Shown: positions 18,139-26,897 of the stretch, piece after piece | How the letters are laid out: every line of letters begins with the position of its first letter | How positions within the stretch are numbered: the stretch's first letter is position 1 | NCBI GenBank assembly: GCA_028691845.1 | Contig: JAQUYL010000019.1 | Location: 1 to 64,000, forward strand | DNA from: Opitutaceae bacterium | GTDB lineage: Bacteria > Verrucomicrobiota > Verrucomicrobiia > Opitutales > Opitutaceae | Direction of reading: 5' to 3' | DNA: 64,000 nt | Made by a program: the position numbers and the translations under genes | Notes under the pieces: generated by a model | The model's input: the letters and a program-made list of their open reading frames with translations, nothing else | What the model was told of the DNA's origin: nothing | Database searches by the model: none

Positions 18139-20586
18139 TCACTCCAGCCGGCGCAGGGATATCTCCGCAAATTCGGCGAAATCGGCGTCAACCTGGTCGA
18201 GTACGCGCACACCGATGCCGATCTGAGCAGACATTTGGGGAGCTCGGGCGAGCACGCAGAGCTCGTTATCACGATCGTTCCAGTTCCCCACCGGCAGCCG
18301 GTCGATTGACCCCACTCCCATGTAATTCCCTTTGGCGTCGAGAAACGATACGATAAGGAAGGTCCGGTTGCCCGGACTCACCCTGGCGCGGACCTGTGCG
18401 GTCGCGGCATACAGCGCACCCGGCACCGCCTGACGCCATTGGAACAATGAGTCTTGTTTGCAGCCGCCAAAGCGGATGCCTTGCCCGGCGGCCCGCGCGC
18501 GCAGTTCAATGGCGCGGGTCTCGAACGGCTCGCCACGTCCATTCCATGCGCCGGCCGATGTGTATTCGAGCGTAGACGAGTCAAATGTCGTCTTAAGCCT
18601 GACTCCGGCCAAAGCGGAATCCATGGCCAGCTCGGAACCGGCACTCCTCAGTACCTGCGCCCTTTCGATCCCCCATGTAGCGCGTAGGAGCGGCTGCAAT
18701 CGGTCGTCGATCAAAGCCGAGGGCTGGGTCTGAGCGAGGCGGCGGACAAGCCGTCCGCACGGATCATTGCGCAGGTATTCGTCCCATGGCAACCGGGCCA
18801 CTGCTAGGGGCGCTAAGCGCTGCTGCCGCTCATAGACGGTCTGCAAGGCCGTGCGCCGTGTCGCATAGTTTTCCAGTGCCGCTACCGCCGCCGCCGGGTC
18901 AAGCACCGGCTTCAAGGCCAACCGGGAGGCCGCATCCCGTTCTTCGCAAAAATCGCAAAAGGCCTCGGTCACGCCCCAGGCTGTCCGGACAAGTTCCACC
19001 CGCTGGCGTGTCACTTCGCTGACCGTCTGGGCCTGCGCCGAGGCCAGCAGCGCGCGCATTTGCGTCCGACGGTTTTTCGGGAAAAGCAGGTGCTGGTGAT
19101 CATCCTTGTAATATTTCAGCCAGTAGGTTGGCAGCGGCTGTGTCGTCCAGGCTTGCTCGCACAGGACAAAATACTCGCGCATGGGAGGCGCCGCCTCACG
19201 CCAGAACTCGCGGTAGTAGGTATCAAGAAGAGACGCGGGATCCTGTTGGGGATTCCATAGTAGTTGCGCGGCCAGCCAGTGTTTCGGCCCATCCAGCCCC
19301 CAGTGGGGATCGCCCTCCGCATAGAATGCACGCACCCCGGCCTTGTGCGCCTGAACGATGGATTCGGCTATGGCCGCGGTCGCGAGGCGGGGAATGACGA
19401 ACGGTGCGCCCTCATAATAATCATAAAGGCCAACCGTCCGGGGGCCATTTTTTGTCCAGCGAGCGATGAGGTTCATGTCTTCTTGCGCAAAGCGGCGGTC
19501 GAAGTACATCAGGCGGTCCGCAGTAAGAAAAGGCACCACGTTCGGTTCGATCGGGAAATCGGGTATCTGCTCGTTCCAATCGTAGGCATAGGTGGAGACA
19601 AACCGCTCAGGGAATTCCCGCCCCAGCTCGCGCGCCACGCTATTGACGAACTGGAAGACCAGCCTGGAGTAATCGGGGCGTCCGCGAAAATACCTCAAGG
19701 GCTCTATCTGCCGCATGGTGTCCGGAGACTGGTCGTAGTGAATGCTGTCGTTCATGCAGACGGCAAAGGTCCGTGCCCCGGCGTTTGCCCGGAAGTACTC
19801 CCGTCCTCGTTCGACTGCATGTGCCACAGCCTTGGGCGAGATCAGATTTGGCTGCCAGTTGCTGTCACCCGGCGCGGGCAGGAATTTTCTTCCCTCAATC
19901 ATCGGTGCCAGATCCTGCTCCCGCTGCAAGTCCTCCCGCCGGAACAGCGCGCTCATGCTATGTCCATGTGAAAAGACTCGCTGCAGGCGGTTTTGCCGTC
20001 CCCAGTTTGCATCCCCACCCAAGCTCCTCGAGGCAAAGCCTGGAGTGAAGACATCCGTGCCAAACGGCAATCGCAGGCGGTCGCGTGGTGCCACCGCTAC
20101 ACCGAGCGACCCGGGAATGAACCAATGCGCACCGAGCTCCTTTTCGAGCCACCAGCTGGCGGCGCAGACGGTGTCTTCGGGATGCGCAGCGCGCAATACC
20201 AGGCCCGCTGGCGTCACCCTGCTGACGACAGTGCGATCCAGCAGATTGGCGTCCGGCATCGTGAGCGCTTGCGCGGCCCTGGTCGCACCCACGTGGATGC
20301 CGCGCGGCGACCGCCAATCCCGCCTCTCGGTCACGATGGGAAACGCCTGGGTTGGCCTTTCGGCCGCTCGCGCGAGGGTTTCTGCCAGCAAAGCGGCCGC
20401 CTCCCGTTCCGGAGCGGTCGCCTGAGCCGGAACGACGATTGGGCAGAAAAACGCTGCGCTGCGGTCGAAGACAAGGAAGTCGCGACGCGACGCGTGTTCA
20501 CAGCGGAGCCAGGCGATCCACAGGGAGGCCAGGACCAAACTCGGGACGAGCCACCCGAGACCATTGCGGAACCGTGTCGCGGGCAT
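18139..20586 (-). CDS. DUF4838 protein, predicted secreted/membrane-anchored glycoside-active protein
   Basis: An 815-residue protein. Residues about 8-25 (LGWLVPSLVLASLWIAWL) are an N-terminal membrane anchor or signal. It is followed by an alpha-glucuronidase-like N-terminal alpha/beta domain (ATAPEREAAALLAETLARA, RGIHVGATRAA, WWLEKELGAHWFIPGSLGVAVAPR). The DUF4838 core, expected to be a TIM-barrel, follows (FAVCMNDSIHYDQSP, RYFRGRPDYSRLVFQFVN, YAYDWNEQIPDFPIEPNVVPFL, KAGVRAFYAEGDPHWGLDGPKHWLAAQLLWNP). A C-terminal beta-rich region resembles a carbohydrate-binding module. DUF4838 proteins are common in polysaccharide-degrading Verrucomicrobiota and Planctomycetota and are thought to be glycosidases, but activity is largely unproven. 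It is the last gene of the minus-strand cluster with the phosphosugar genes, 15 bp after the mutase gene. Confidence 0.7.
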   Translation of the reverse strand: MPATRFRNGLGWLVPSLVLASLWIAWLRCEHASRRDFLVFDRSAAFFCPIVVPAQATAPEREAAALLAETLARAAERPTQAFPIVTERRDWRSPRGIHVGATRAAQALTMPDANLLDRTVVSRVTPAGLVLRAAHPEDTVCAASWWLEKELGAHWFIPGSLGVAVAPRDRLRLPFGTDVFTPGFASRSLGGDANWGRQNRLQRVFSHGHSMSALFRREDLQREQDLAPMIEGRKFLPAPGDSNWQPNLISPKAVAHAVERGREYFRANAGARTFAVCMNDSIHYDQSPDTMRQIEPLRYFRGRPDYSRLVFQFVNSVARELGREFPERFVSTYAYDWNEQIPDFPIEPNVVPFLTADRLMYFDRRFAQEDMNLIARWTKNGPRTVGLYDYYEGAPFVIPRLATAAIAESIVQAHKAGVRAFYAEGDPHWGLDGPKHWLAAQLLWNPQQDPASLLDTYYREFWREAAPPMREYFVLCEQAWTTQPLPTYWLKYYKDDHQHLLFPKNRRTQMRALLASAQAQTVSEVTRQRVELVRTAWGVTEAFCDFCEERDAASRLALKPVLDPAAAVAALENYATRRTALQTVYERQQRLAPLAVARLPWDEYLRNDPCGRLVRRLAQTQPSALIDDRLQPLLRATWGIERAQVLRSAGSELAMDSALAGVRLKTTFDSSTLEYTSAGAWNGRGEPFETRAIELRARAAGQGIRFGGCKQDSLFQWRQAVPGALYAATAQVRARVSPGNRTFLIVSFLDAKGNYMGVGSIDRLPVGNWNDRDNELCVLARAPQMSAQIGIGVRVLDQVDADFAEFAEISLRRLE

Positions 20587-20601
20587 CGGATGGACCGCCG
20601 C

Positions 20602-22551
20602 TTACGACTCCGCCCTCCGTCTGGCGTCCGCTTCAATCAGGACCTTCAGGCGCTCGAGGGTGGAGCGCGCCGTGGTCTTGGCTGTCGGCAGGTCGGCGGC
20701 CGATGCGACATTTTCCCGGGCGAAAAGGTAGAATTTCATCTTCGGCTCGGTGCCGCTGCCGCGCGCTGCAAAGGCATACCCGTTCGCCAGGGTGACGATG
20801 TAAAGGTCCTGCACGGGGATCAGTTCGCCGTCGGCATCGCGAATCTGCTCGCATCCGAAATCCTGGAACTTGGCTACGCTCACTTCGCCGAACGCCGTCG
20901 GTGGCTCCGCTCGGTATGTATCGAGAATGCGCTTGATTTTCGCCGCCCCCGTCGCCCCCTCGTAATAAATATTGATGACCCCTTCGAGGAAGAAGCCGCA
21001 CTTCAGGTAAATCCCGTCGAGATACTCCGGCACCGTCAAGCCGCGCAGTTTCACATAGGAGCACAGTTCAGCGAACATCAGACAGGCCGCGTTGCCGTCT
21101 TTGTCCCGCAAATAATCGTTGGGCAGGTAGCCGTAGCTCTCCTCATCGCCAAATAGGTAGAACGTACTGTGCTGTTGCAGGAGCCGCGCACGTTCGGCAA
21201 ACGGGGTGGCGTCGTAATCAAAACCGGCGCCCATGGCCGCGCGCAGTTGATTTTCGTAGCCGCACATCTTGGCCGCAATCCACTTGAATCCTGTCAGCGT
21301 GTTGATGACCTTTACTCCGTGTTTTTCGCCGATGGCATCTTGGAGCGGTGTGGTCACAAACGTCTTGATGATTGCCGCCGACTGGGTGCCCGCACTGGGG
21401 ATCCAGCCCATCTCCTTGTATTTGGTGATTCGATACTCGGCGAGTAGTGCGCCCACTTGATTGCCGGTCAGCAGTTCCATCTGACCCGAGCGGTTGCGCA
21501 CGGCGACTCCCATCCGGTCGGCGTCGGGGTCGGTGGCCAGCACCACATCGGCCTCCCGTTTGCCGGCCAGGGCGACTGCCATGGCCAACGCCTCGGCGTT
21601 TTCCGGGTTGGGCGATCTTACCGTTGGGAAACGCGCGTCGAACACCACCTGCTCCGGCACTTGGACGACCTGCACACCCGCGTGCAGCAATAGAGGCACC
21701 GAGGAAACGCCGCCGACTCCGTGGATATTGGTGAAGACGGCTTTCAATCCGGCCTTCCTGAAAATATCCTGGTCCAGAGCGGCTTTTGCGGCCACCCCCA
21801 GATAGGCATCATCCGCGTCGTGGGCGAGCGTGCGCACGCGGGTCAGATCCGTGGTGAGAAACGCCCCCAACTCGCCGAGCGCCACCTTGTTCACCTCGGC
21901 GATGATACCTTGGTCATGAGGCGGCACGACCTGAGCGCCGTCGTCGAAGTATGCCTTGTAGCCGTTGTCGTGGGGGGGGTTGTGGCTCGCAGTGATCACG
22001 ACGCCGCAATCGGCCTTGAGCCAGCGTACCGTAAAGCTGAGCTGCGGCGTGGACCGCGGGCCGTCGAAAATGTGTGCGATCCCGCCAAGTCGGGTCCAAG
22101 TCGACGCCGCCAGCTCGCAGAAATGGCGCGAGAAAAAACGCACGTCATGCGCAATGACGATGACCGGCTGCTTCTGGCTCCGCCGCTGCTCCAGATGCTT
22201 CTCGACATAGTGGTACAGACCGACTGTCGCGCGCACCAACGTGAAATCGTTCATCAGGTTGGACCCGATGCCGGCGTGTTCCGGGGCGCCCAGCGGTCCG
22301 GGGGTGCCGGTTTCCGCGGCGGTCGGAACGGCGCCAATGGTCCGGCCACGCATGCCGCCCGTGCCGAATTCAAGGTAGCGATAAAAGCGGTCGTTGAGCT
22401 CGGCCCATGAGGCATTGTCCACCATCTCGTCAATGCTGGCCAGAGCCCAGGCTGGCAGATTGGCGGTGCGCCAGGCGGAGAGGTTGGCTACGGTGCTGGG
22501 CAGGAGGCGACCGGCTTGGGCCGCCATTTGAATTCGTTCGGCTGTCGTCAT
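20602..22551 (-). CDS. Phosphosugar mutase (phosphoglucomutase/phosphomannomutase family)
   Basis: Interconverts hexose-1- and hexose-6-phosphates through a phosphoserine. The 649-residue protein has the four expected elements: FGTGGMRG near 62-69, the phosphoserine loop TAS189HNPPHDNGYKAY, the Mg2+ loop ATDPDADRMGVAV near 335-347 and the distal sugar/phosphate contacts GFKWIA, FGDEESYGY and RGSGTEPKMKFY. Its length and GTGGMRG block place it with the longer PGM2/phosphopentomutase-like clade, so glucose-1-phosphate is a likely but not certain substrate. It overlaps the uridylyltransferase gene by 4 bp (ATGA), indicating coupled translation. Together with glgP it joins glucan breakdown to glycolysis. 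Confidence 0.88.
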   Translation of the reverse strand: MTTAERIQMAAQAGRLLPSTVANLSAWRTANLPAWALASIDEMVDNASWAELNDRFYRYLEFGTGGMRGRTIGAVPTAAETGTPGPLGAPEHAGIGSNLMNDFTLVRATVGLYHYVEKHLEQRRSQKQPVIVIAHDVRFFSRHFCELAASTWTRLGGIAHIFDGPRSTPQLSFTVRWLKADCGVVITASHNPPHDNGYKAYFDDGAQVVPPHDQGIIAEVNKVALGELGAFLTTDLTRVRTLAHDADDAYLGVAAKAALDQDIFRKAGLKAVFTNIHGVGGVSSVPLLLHAGVQVVQVPEQVVFDARFPTVRSPNPENAEALAMAVALAGKREADVVLATDPDADRMGVAVRNRSGQMELLTGNQVGALLAEYRITKYKEMGWIPSAGTQSAAIIKTFVTTPLQDAIGEKHGVKVINTLTGFKWIAAKMCGYENQLRAAMGAGFDYDATPFAERARLLQQHSTFYLFGDEESYGYLPNDYLRDKDGNAACLMFAELCSYVKLRGLTVPEYLDGIYLKCGFFLEGVINIYYEGATGAAKIKRILDTYRAEPPTAFGEVSVAKFQDFGCEQIRDADGELIPVQDLYIVTLANGYAFAARGSGTEPKMKFYLFARENVASAADLPTAKTTARSTLERLKVLIEADARRRAES

Positions 22552-23984
22552 GAAGAGGGGGAAAGATAGATGCCGTCGGTTACGGATGGTTTAGGGGAAA
22601 GTCTTTTCCAGGATTCTGCAAATGTATCCTCATCGAAACCGAAGAGCGGCGACACCTCCACGGACAAACGCGGCAGGCCGGTGGCATCGGTGTCTATGGG
22701 GACGCCCTGGCCCGCGAGCCAGCGCGCGAACTGACGAAGTTGATCTTCGCGAGCCGTTCGCGGCGAGTCGACGCCCTCGGCATTTTTCACCGGGGAAAAC
22801 TCATCCGCCCGACGTGTCTCAATGACGATCGGGTTGCGCGCAAAGGGGAGCGCATCAAAGATAAACATCTCGAATTTCACTCCGTTGGCCTTCTCCGGCT
22901 GCACTAATCTGCCCGCTGTATCTACGGTTGAAACCTTCTTGTCGGCACGGTGGAAAGGAAGAGCGGCTCCCTCGCCGCCCGTCGCCATGCGTCGGGCGAA
23001 TTCGCGATCGATGACATGAATGGCAATGCTGCCAGCGAGATAGCGCAATTGGCTGGTGGCCGGATCGATCTCGCGCTGCAGGGCCAGCGGCAGATCGGAA
23101 TATTCGACTATCACGAGCCGGCCGCGCTGCACGCAAAAATGCCCGAGGCGTTCTTCGGGATAGGCTTTCGGCACCATCTTGCTCGACATTTCGGAGTTAC
23201 GCAACAGATGCCAGCCGAGAAAAGCGGGGTCAATGGAGCGCGCCAGTGGATTGTCCACCTGAAAATAGCTGATGAGGTCGATGCCCTCGGACTGCATGAG
23301 GTCGAACGCGCCGTGGCGGTGAAGTGCCCGGAACGAGCCGCCATGCCCGTCCGGACTCAGCGCGATGTCCGCCTTGCCTGCGAGCATGATCCGGCCGGTG
23401 AAATCCACCGCCGGCAACCGGCCCTGCCGGAGGAAGTGTATCCGAGACCGGTCGAGGCCGAAATGCTGACGCTCGGCAAAGAAAGCCTCAGTCGCCGCAT
23501 GGTTGGATTGACTGGTCATGATGAACCAATGAAGCGGACGACCGTACCGCCGACCGGCCGCCGCGATCTTTTCGGCGAAAACCTGGAACAACGACTTCTG
23601 TTTTACCGGCGTCACCTGGAACGTGCCCTTCGGGCCGTCGTAGCCGAGCCGGGTCCCCTGTCCGCCCGCCACGGTAAACGCGGCGACTCGCCCGTGGCGC
23701 AGCGCCTCCTCCCCCACCCCTTGCGCCCTTCGCCAATCCCCGGCATCGCCGCCGTGTTCAGGCAGCTTTTCATACGGCGCCGGAGCGAGCTCCGTCAGGT
23801 CGACCGTGCTGCTGCCGGAAGGGAGGACAAGCGTGCGGTTGAGGCGGTCGATTTCGGCCAGGTCAATCTCGGCGGCCTGAGCCAGCAAGGACCTGCGTTC
23901 ATCCGCGGTCAGGACGTCCCAAAAGGAAAACACATTCCCCTGCCCTGCGGCGCGGAATGCAGTCTGCAAGTTCAATTCATTCAT
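22548..23984 (-). CDS. UDPGP-type uridylyltransferase (UDP-sugar pyrophosphorylase)
   Basis: Transfers UMP from UTP to a sugar-1-phosphate. The 478-residue protein belongs to the UDPGP type 1 family (eukaryotic UGP/AGX-like), not GalU. It has the nucleotide loop TVAGGQGTRLGYDGPKGTFQV at about 105-125, MTSQSNHAATEAFF, the GGSFRALHRHGAFD substrate block and YFQVDNPLARSIDPAFLGWHL with the metal-binding region. The length and the GTRLG loop fit either UDP-glucose or UDP-N-acetylglucosamine pyrophosphorylases (AGX-like). Pairing with a phosphoglucomutase-like gene and glgP favours glucose-1-phosphate, but this is inference. It sits 15 bp downstream of a small ftsB-like gene on the same strand. Confidence 0.85.
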   Translation of the reverse strand: MNELNLQTAFRAAGQGNVFSFWDVLTADERRSLLAQAAEIDLAEIDRLNRTLVLPSGSSTVDLTELAPAPYEKLPEHGGDAGDWRRAQGVGEEALRHGRVAAFTVAGGQGTRLGYDGPKGTFQVTPVKQKSLFQVFAEKIAAAGRRYGRPLHWFIMTSQSNHAATEAFFAERQHFGLDRSRIHFLRQGRLPAVDFTGRIMLAGKADIALSPDGHGGSFRALHRHGAFDLMQSEGIDLISYFQVDNPLARSIDPAFLGWHLLRNSEMSSKMVPKAYPEERLGHFCVQRGRLVIVEYSDLPLALQREIDPATSQLRYLAGSIAIHVIDREFARRMATGGEGAALPFHRADKKVSTVDTAGRLVQPEKANGVKFEMFIFDALPFARNPIVIETRRADEFSPVKNAEGVDSPRTAREDQLRQFARWLAGQGVPIDTDATGLPRLSVEVSPLFGFDEDTFAESWKRLSPKPSVTDGIYLSPSS

Positions 23985-23999
23985 GGGCGAGAGGCCGGT

Positions 24000-24281
24000 T
24001 TATTCCTCAAAGCGGAAGACAAACTCTTCCGATTTCGCATAACCCAGCTTGCTGCGGATGATCCGCTCTACAAGCGCCGGGTCATGGCGGAGTTGCTCGA
24101 GATATTTCTCTTGTTCATGCAATCGCACGGTCGCCTCGGCGATGCGTCGCTCGTTGGCGGCCTCTTGCGACCGCAGGGCGGCCAATTCGCGGTGCATCCG
24201 CAGAAAAAACAGGCCGGCGCAGATCGCCATAACCGTCACAAGTGTCGCATAGGTTCCAATAATTATTTTTTCCTGATTCAC
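24000..24281 (-). CDS. FtsB/DivIC-like septum formation initiator
   Basis: A 93-residue single-pass membrane protein. A short cytoplasmic N-terminus (MNQEKIIIG) is followed by a hydrophobic segment at about 8-27, then a coiled coil (HRELAALRSQEAANERRIAEATVRLHEQEKYLEQLRHDP) and the family-typical end LVERIIRSKLGYAKSEEFVFRF. FtsB/DivIC proteins bridge FtsL and FtsQ in the divisome. Calling it FtsB is based on topology, length and the RxxLGYxxxxEFVFR ending. It is the first gene of the minus-strand sugar-nucleotide cluster, so cell division and envelope precursor supply may share a promoter in the gap shared with the divergent ExeA-like gene. Confidence 0.8.
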   Translation of the reverse strand: MNQEKIIIGTYATLVTVMAICAGLFFLRMHRELAALRSQEAANERRIAEATVRLHEQEKYLEQLRHDPALVERIIRSKLGYAKSEEFVFRFEE

Positions 24282-24426
24282 GTGCAGATTTTAGGAAAGG
24301 ATAAAGCTGCCGGGTCCGCAGCGGGCAATCCTTTTAAGGCGTGTCGCGGGGAGCTTGCTCCCTCGACCGTCCTCCCTACATATTTTTGCGTGCTTTTTGC
24401 CAACGGCATCAAATACTCAGACGCGC

Positions 24427-25242
24427 ATGTACCAGAGCTATTACGGATTCACGGAGATGCCCTTCCATATCACTCCGGATCCGAAATTTCTCTACTTGAG
24501 CCAGACCCATCAGGAAGCCTTGCAGCACCTGAAGTATGGTGTTGTGGAAAAAAAAGGCTTCATCGTCCTCATCGGCGAGGTGGGCTGCGGCAAGACGACC
24601 CTGTGCCGCCGGTTTCTCAACGAACTGAATCCCGCGCATTACGACACGGCCTTGATCCTCAACCCTCGTCTCACTGAGACGCAGATGCTCAAGTGTATCC
24701 TTGTGGAACTAGGAGAACACAAGCTCGCCCGCAGTCGTAACGACCTTGTGGCGCAAATGAATGAAGTGCTGCTTAAGCGCATTGAAGCCGGCCACGAGAT
24801 TGTGCTGATCATCGACGAGGCTCAAAACCTCACCTTCGATGCGCTGGAACAGGTGCGGCTGCTGTCGAATCTCGAGACTGACAAGCAAAAGCTACTGCAG
24901 ATTGTGCTGATGGGGCAGCCCGAACTTAAGGGGAAGCTGTCGAGCGAGGAATTGCGGCAGCTGCGGCAGCGCATACTCGTGCATTACGAACTGCGACCAT
25001 TCACGCGGGACGAAATGGCGCACTATGTGCATCACCGCCTGACACTCGCCGGCAGCCAGGGCCGGCCCCGGTTCACGCCCTGGGCGCTGCGACACATTCA
25101 CAGGCACAGCCGCGGCATTCCACGCATGATCAACCATCTCTGCGACAAGGCTCTGCTTTCAGCCTATATTCGCGACGCCGAGGAAGTGACCTACTGGGAC
25201 GCCCGCCGCGCCTCCAAGGACTTTGAGAGTCTGACCGACTGA
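24427..25242 (+). CDS. ExeA/GspA-like AAA+ ATPase
   Basis: A 271-residue AAA ATPase of the ExeA/GspA type. The start at 24427 gives the family's typical N-terminus MYQSYYGFTEMPFHITPDPKFLYLSQTHQEAL. Walker A is GEVGCGKTT at 50-58 and Walker B is IVLIIDEAQN near 119-128; sensor-like and arginine-containing segments follow (LRQLRQRILVHYELRPF). In Aeromonas, ExeA with ExeB helps assemble the secretin of type II secretion, binding peptidoglycan. This protein lacks the C-terminal peptidoglycan-binding extension of ExeA. It is followed 9 bp later by a GspB-like gene, the expected partner. No other secretion genes are in the window. Confidence 0.82.
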   Translation: MYQSYYGFTEMPFHITPDPKFLYLSQTHQEALQHLKYGVVEKKGFIVLIGEVGCGKTTLCRRFLNELNPAHYDTALILNPRLTETQMLKCILVELGEHKLARSRNDLVAQMNEVLLKRIEAGHEIVLIIDEAQNLTFDALEQVRLLSNLETDKQKLLQIVLMGQPELKGKLSSEELRQLRQRILVHYELRPFTRDEMAHYVHHRLTLAGSQGRPRFTPWALRHIHRHSRGIPRMINHLCDKALLSAYIRDAEEVTYWDARRASKDFESLTD

Positions 25243-25251
25243 ACCATCGCG

Positions 25252-25965
25252 ATGAGCCTGATCAACGACGCCCTAAGAAAGGCCCAACGGCAGCGCACAG
25301 GTGAAAACGTGCCTCCTCCCACTCCGCCGGCAACCGGCACGGCGTCGGCGGAGCCCCTCGTCCGGCGGCGCAAGCCGCTGCCTTTCGTGCTGCTCTATAT
25401 GCGACTGGCGATTGGCGCCGGCGTGATGGTGTTAATCCTAATTGTAGGACTTACGATCTGGTGGTTTGGCATGCGTTCACCGGCTATCGCCCGGTCCCCA
25501 GCCGGCGCATCAGTGGCTGTCCTCACACCCAAGCAAATCCCATCATCCCGTTCCGAGAACGACGCCGGCATTGCCCCGTCGCCCCAGCCGGAGCCGCAGT
25601 CATCAACCGCAGCCACTGTCGCCGTGCTGCCGAAGGATCCGATGACCCAGACCACCGCCGCCCGGCCGGCGACTCCCATCGAAACACCGCCCAGCGGATC
25701 AGCCGGAATTGTGATCGCAACGACGTCCGAGGTGCCGCCCGTCGCTCCGACCAAGCCGGATGCGCGCATCCTTGCCTTGATCGAAAACATTCGCGTCACC
25801 GGCATTCGCTCTGCCGGGACTGACAGCAAAGTGCTGATGAATGATCGTGTCTACCGGGTAAATGATTTCGTCGACCACCAACTCGGGGTCAAACTTTCTG
25901 CCGTCGAACCGAACACACTCGTTTTTGTGGATGAAAACGGCGTGGTTTATCGGAAGGATTTTTGA
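25252..25965 (+). CDS. GspB-like membrane protein, partner of the ExeA-like ATPase
   Basis: A 237-residue protein beginning with MSLINDALRKAQRQR, the motif that marks GspB-like proteins adjacent to ExeA/GspA ATPases. One transmembrane segment spans roughly 43-67, a Pro/Ser/Thr-rich linker follows to about 165, and a folded C-terminal domain contains RILALIENIRVTGIRSAG, NDRVYRVNDFVD and FVDENGVVYRKDF. In type II secretion GspB couples the ATPase to the periplasmic secretin. The pair looks operonic with the ATPase. A role in pilus or secretion assembly is inferred from the family; the region also holds exopolysaccharide genes. Confidence 0.75.
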   Translation: MSLINDALRKAQRQRTGENVPPPTPPATGTASAEPLVRRRKPLPFVLLYMRLAIGAGVMVLILIVGLTIWWFGMRSPAIARSPAGASVAVLTPKQIPSSRSENDAGIAPSPQPEPQSSTAATVAVLPKDPMTQTTAARPATPIETPPSGSAGIVIATTSEVPPVAPTKPDARILALIENIRVTGIRSAGTDSKVLMNDRVYRVNDFVDHQLGVKLSAVEPNTLVFVDENGVVYRKDF

Positions 25966-26190
25966 TTCGGTTCAGCGGCTCCGGCCGGAGGATGCGGCGT
26001 GCCTTTGCCCCATGCCATCAACCGACGCCAGGAACCTGTAGCTTCAGTTCCAGTCCCTCCTTTCGCAAGAGGCGGAAGGGCAATTTACCGCCCGGGGTTC
26101 CGGTCGGCGTCTGGGTATATTGAAGCTGAAAACTTGCTTTCGTTCGACTCTACTGCAATATGTGCGCTTATCCAAAAACTCTATAATAAT

Positions 26191-26703
26191 ATGTCCAAAT
26201 CCAACGTCCCCTCCAAGGTGATCGCCGAGCTGAAGCGCCAGATAAACCATGAACTCGCCGCTGCTCACGGCTATCTCGCCCTGTCGATCTGGTGCGAGCG
26301 ACAAACCTGCAAGGGTTTCGCCCGGTTTTTCGCAAAACAGGCCGGAGAAGAGCGCGAACATGCTGAAAAGATGATCAAGCATCTCGTAGACCGCGGATTG
26401 CCGGCCGAATTGGAGGCAGTACCGGCGCCGCGGCAGAATTTTTCCTCGCTGCTCGAGGTCGCGCAGCATGCGCAGGCAATGGAGCTGACGAACACGCAAG
26501 GAATCAATTCAGTCTATGAGGCCGCACTCGCCTCCAAGGACTATCCCGCCCAGGTGCTGATGCACTGGTTCATCAACGAACAGGTCGAAGAGGAAGCTTG
26601 GGCGGCCGAGATGGTGGACCGCGTCAAGGGGGCGACCTGTGCCGGCAGCTTGACCGACCTTGACCGCCACATTGAGAAACTGCTGGCGGGCGACGAGAGC
26701 TGA
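26191..26703 (+). CDS. Non-haem ferritin
   Basis: An iron-storage ferritin of 170 residues in the FtnA class. The ferroxidase-site residues are in place: E21 (INHELAAAHGY), E54 and H57 in the helix B motif GEEREHAEKM, E98 in helix C and the QVEEE stretch at 131-135. The start at 26191 is chosen because the helix A pattern begins ten residues later; earlier in-frame Met codons would add an unlikely N-terminus. A TATAAT lies only three bases before the start codon and no Shine-Dalgarno sequence is visible, so the TATAAT is not a usable -10 for this start. The promoter must lie further upstream and was not identified. Confidence 0.9.
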   Translation: MSKSNVPSKVIAELKRQINHELAAAHGYLALSIWCERQTCKGFARFFAKQAGEEREHAEKMIKHLVDRGLPAELEAVPAPRQNFSSLLEVAQHAQAMELTNTQGINSVYEAALASKDYPAQVLMHWFINEQVEEEAWAAEMVDRVKGATCAGSLTDLDRHIEKLLAGDES

Positions 26704-26897
26704 CGCCCGCCCCCCCATCCGCGCACCGCACCCAGGCGCCGCGGCTTCATTCCCCCCGACGCCTGCGCCGCCCCGGTGATCCCCTTGGTTTCGCCCGGAG
26801 CGGATCATCCGCACCCGGCGGCATGAGATGGAAACGCGGCGCAACGCTTGTTTCCTGGCCGTTTACAGGATGGCGACCTCAAGTGTTTTTGCGTTGA

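Noticed and set aside
22950..24677. 575-residue plus-strand open frame over the uridylyltransferase and ftsB-like genes
   Set aside because: Antisense shadow spanning two real genes and an intergenic gap; no motifs.
26175..26195. TATAAT as -10 promoter of the ferritin gene
   Set aside because: It lies three bases before the start codon, so transcription would begin inside the gene; no matching -35.
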